Origin: Chromobacterium subtsugae
Lineage (GTDB): Bacteria; Pseudomonadota; Gammaproteobacteria; Burkholderiales; Chromobacteriaceae
Length of the DNA stretch: 64,000 nt
Reading direction: 5' to 3'
Assembly: GCF_001676875.1 (NCBI RefSeq)
Contig: NZ_JYKA01000001.1
Span: 372,001 to 436,000 of the forward strand
The notes beneath the pieces were generated by a model. It did no database searches. It was given only the letters and a program-made list of their open reading frames with translations, and was not told where the DNA came from. A program made the position numbers and the translations under genes. Below, piece after piece: positions 63,177 through 64,000 of the stretch; the first letter of the stretch is position 1, and every line of letters begins with the position of its first letter.

Positions 63177-64000
63177 ATGCAAGCCGATAAACTGTTCACC
63201 CCGCTGATCATGGGCGCCGTCACTCTGGCCAACCGCGTGGCGATGGCGCCGCTGACCCGCCTGCGCAACATCGAGCCGGGCGACGTGCCCGGCCCGCTGG
63301 CCAAGGAATACTACCGCCAGCGCGCCAGCGCCGGCCTGATCGTGGCCGAAGGCACCCACATCTCGCCCACCGCCAAGGGCTACGCCGGCGCGCCCGGCAT
63401 CTATAGCGAAGAGCAGGTGAAAGCCTGGAGCGAAGTGACCGGCGCCGTGCACGAGGCCGGCGGCAAGATCGCGCTGCAGCTGTGGCACACCGGCCGCATC
63501 TCGCACCGCTCGCTGCAACCTAACGGCGACGCGCCGGTCGGCCCGTCCGCCATCCAGGCCGACAGCCGCACCAATATCCGCGCCGCCGACGGCAGCTTGG
63601 TGCGCGAGCAATGCGACACGCCGCGCGCGCTGGAAATCGAGGAAATCGACGACATCCTCGAAGACTACCGCCGCGCCACCGACAACGCGCGCCGCGCCGG
63701 CTTCGATCTGGTGGAAATCCACGGCGCCCACGGCTATCTGCTGGACCAGTTCCTGTCGCCGCAGGCCAATGTCCGCGCCGACCAGTACGGCGGCAGCGTG
63801 GAAAACCGCGCCCGCTTCCTGTTGCAGGTCGTCGACGCCGTGGTCGGCGAATGGGACGCCGCCCACGTCGGCATCCGCATCTCGCCGCTGGGCATCTTCA
63901 ATGGCGTCAGCAACACCGACCAACTGGAGATGGCGCTGTACCTGGCCGAGCAGCTGGCCAAGCGCAAGCTCGCCTTCCTCCACATCTCCGAACCCGACTG
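63177..64000 (+). CDS. nemA: Old yellow enzyme / N-ethylmaleimide reductase NemA (3'-truncated by window)
   Basis: FMN-dependent ene-reductase that reduces activated C=C bonds, as in N-ethylmaleimide and quinone-like electrophiles. The start is ATG 63177 ([28 protein letters not shown]) with GAGG upstream, 29 bp after nfsA. Visible features are [11 protein letters not shown], the His pair of [17 protein letters not shown] (substrate and flavin contacts), and the [13 protein letters not shown] signature. The last 90 or so of about 360 residues lie beyond the window. Confidence 0.95.
   Translation, partial: MQADKLFTPLIMGAVTLANRVAMAPLTRLRNIEPGDVPGPLAKEYYRQRASAGLIVAEGTHISPTAKGYAGAPGIYSEEQVKAWSEVTGAVHEAGGKIALQLWHTGRISHRSLQPNGDAPVGPSAIQADSRTNIRAADGSLVREQCDTPRALEIEEIDDILEDYRRATDNARRAGFDLVEIHGAHGYLLDQFLSPQANVRADQYGGSVENRARFLLQVVDAVVGEWDAAHVGIRISPLGIFNGVSNTDQLEMALYLAEQLAKRKLAFLHISEPD

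Overview
The window looks like a chromosomal segment of a GC-rich betaproteobacterium of the Neisseriales, most likely Chromobacterium or a close relative. Supporting signs are Kdo/LPS synthesis (kdsA), the ratA-rnfH // smpB arrangement, a TadA with the N-terminal extension I associate with Neisseriales, a quinol NO reductase plus hmp/nsrR, and secreted polysaccharide-active enzymes. The genus is inferred from gene content and was not checked by a search.

Layout. 1-6322: chemotaxis block (two tandem cheV, the first cut by the window edge, then cheY, cheZ, a cheA without an obvious P2 domain, and an EAL/HDOD signalling protein). 6354-8313: tsaB-rimI-type-4 uracil-DNA glycosylase, translationally coupled. 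8460-8883 (minus): ribosomal proteins L33 and L28. 9152-15153: pyrG, kdsA, eno, ftsB and a diguanylate cyclase. 15187-18579: rnfH and ratA divergent from smpB, a small membrane protein, then guaA. 18655-31730: accessory region with a secreted alpha/beta hydrolase, a binding-protein/diguanylate-cyclase pair, transporter and LysR gene remnants, an MHS-type transporter, an ElaB/YqjE/YqjK envelope operon, an Ala-rich protein, tadA, an L,D-transpeptidase, a methyltransferase and a large lipoprotein. 31821-36356: class I fumarase, MgtC and an NRAMP-related (probably Mg2+) transporter with a hairpin-rich leader. 36693-43252: drug/metabolite transporters, AraC and LysR regulators, photolyase, YnfA, a VOC protein and NsrR. 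43343-51680: nitrosative-stress genes (hmp, norB) with NsrR-type palindromes, around an LPMO, a glucoamylase and a GNAT enzyme. 52160-59202: a three-gene operon of dihaem cytochrome lipoprotein, GMC flavoprotein and multi-spanning patatin-like lipase. 59199-61584: dsdC/dsdA for D-serine. 61710-64000: NemR-type regulator, NfsA-type reductase and old yellow enzyme (cut by the window edge).

How parts work together. NsrR is encoded just downstream of hmp, and matching 23-bp palindromes lie upstream of both hmp and norB, so NO sensing, NO oxidation and NO reduction look like one local regulon. Two near-identical palindromes in front of the NemR-type gene and the reductase/OYE operon define an electrophile-response unit. 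The least described assembly is the cytochrome-GMC-patatin operon. It could release and oxidise a lipid acyl chain, but the predicted compartments of its products do not match, and this is the part most worth testing. No rRNA, tRNA, CRISPR array or intact insertion sequence was seen.
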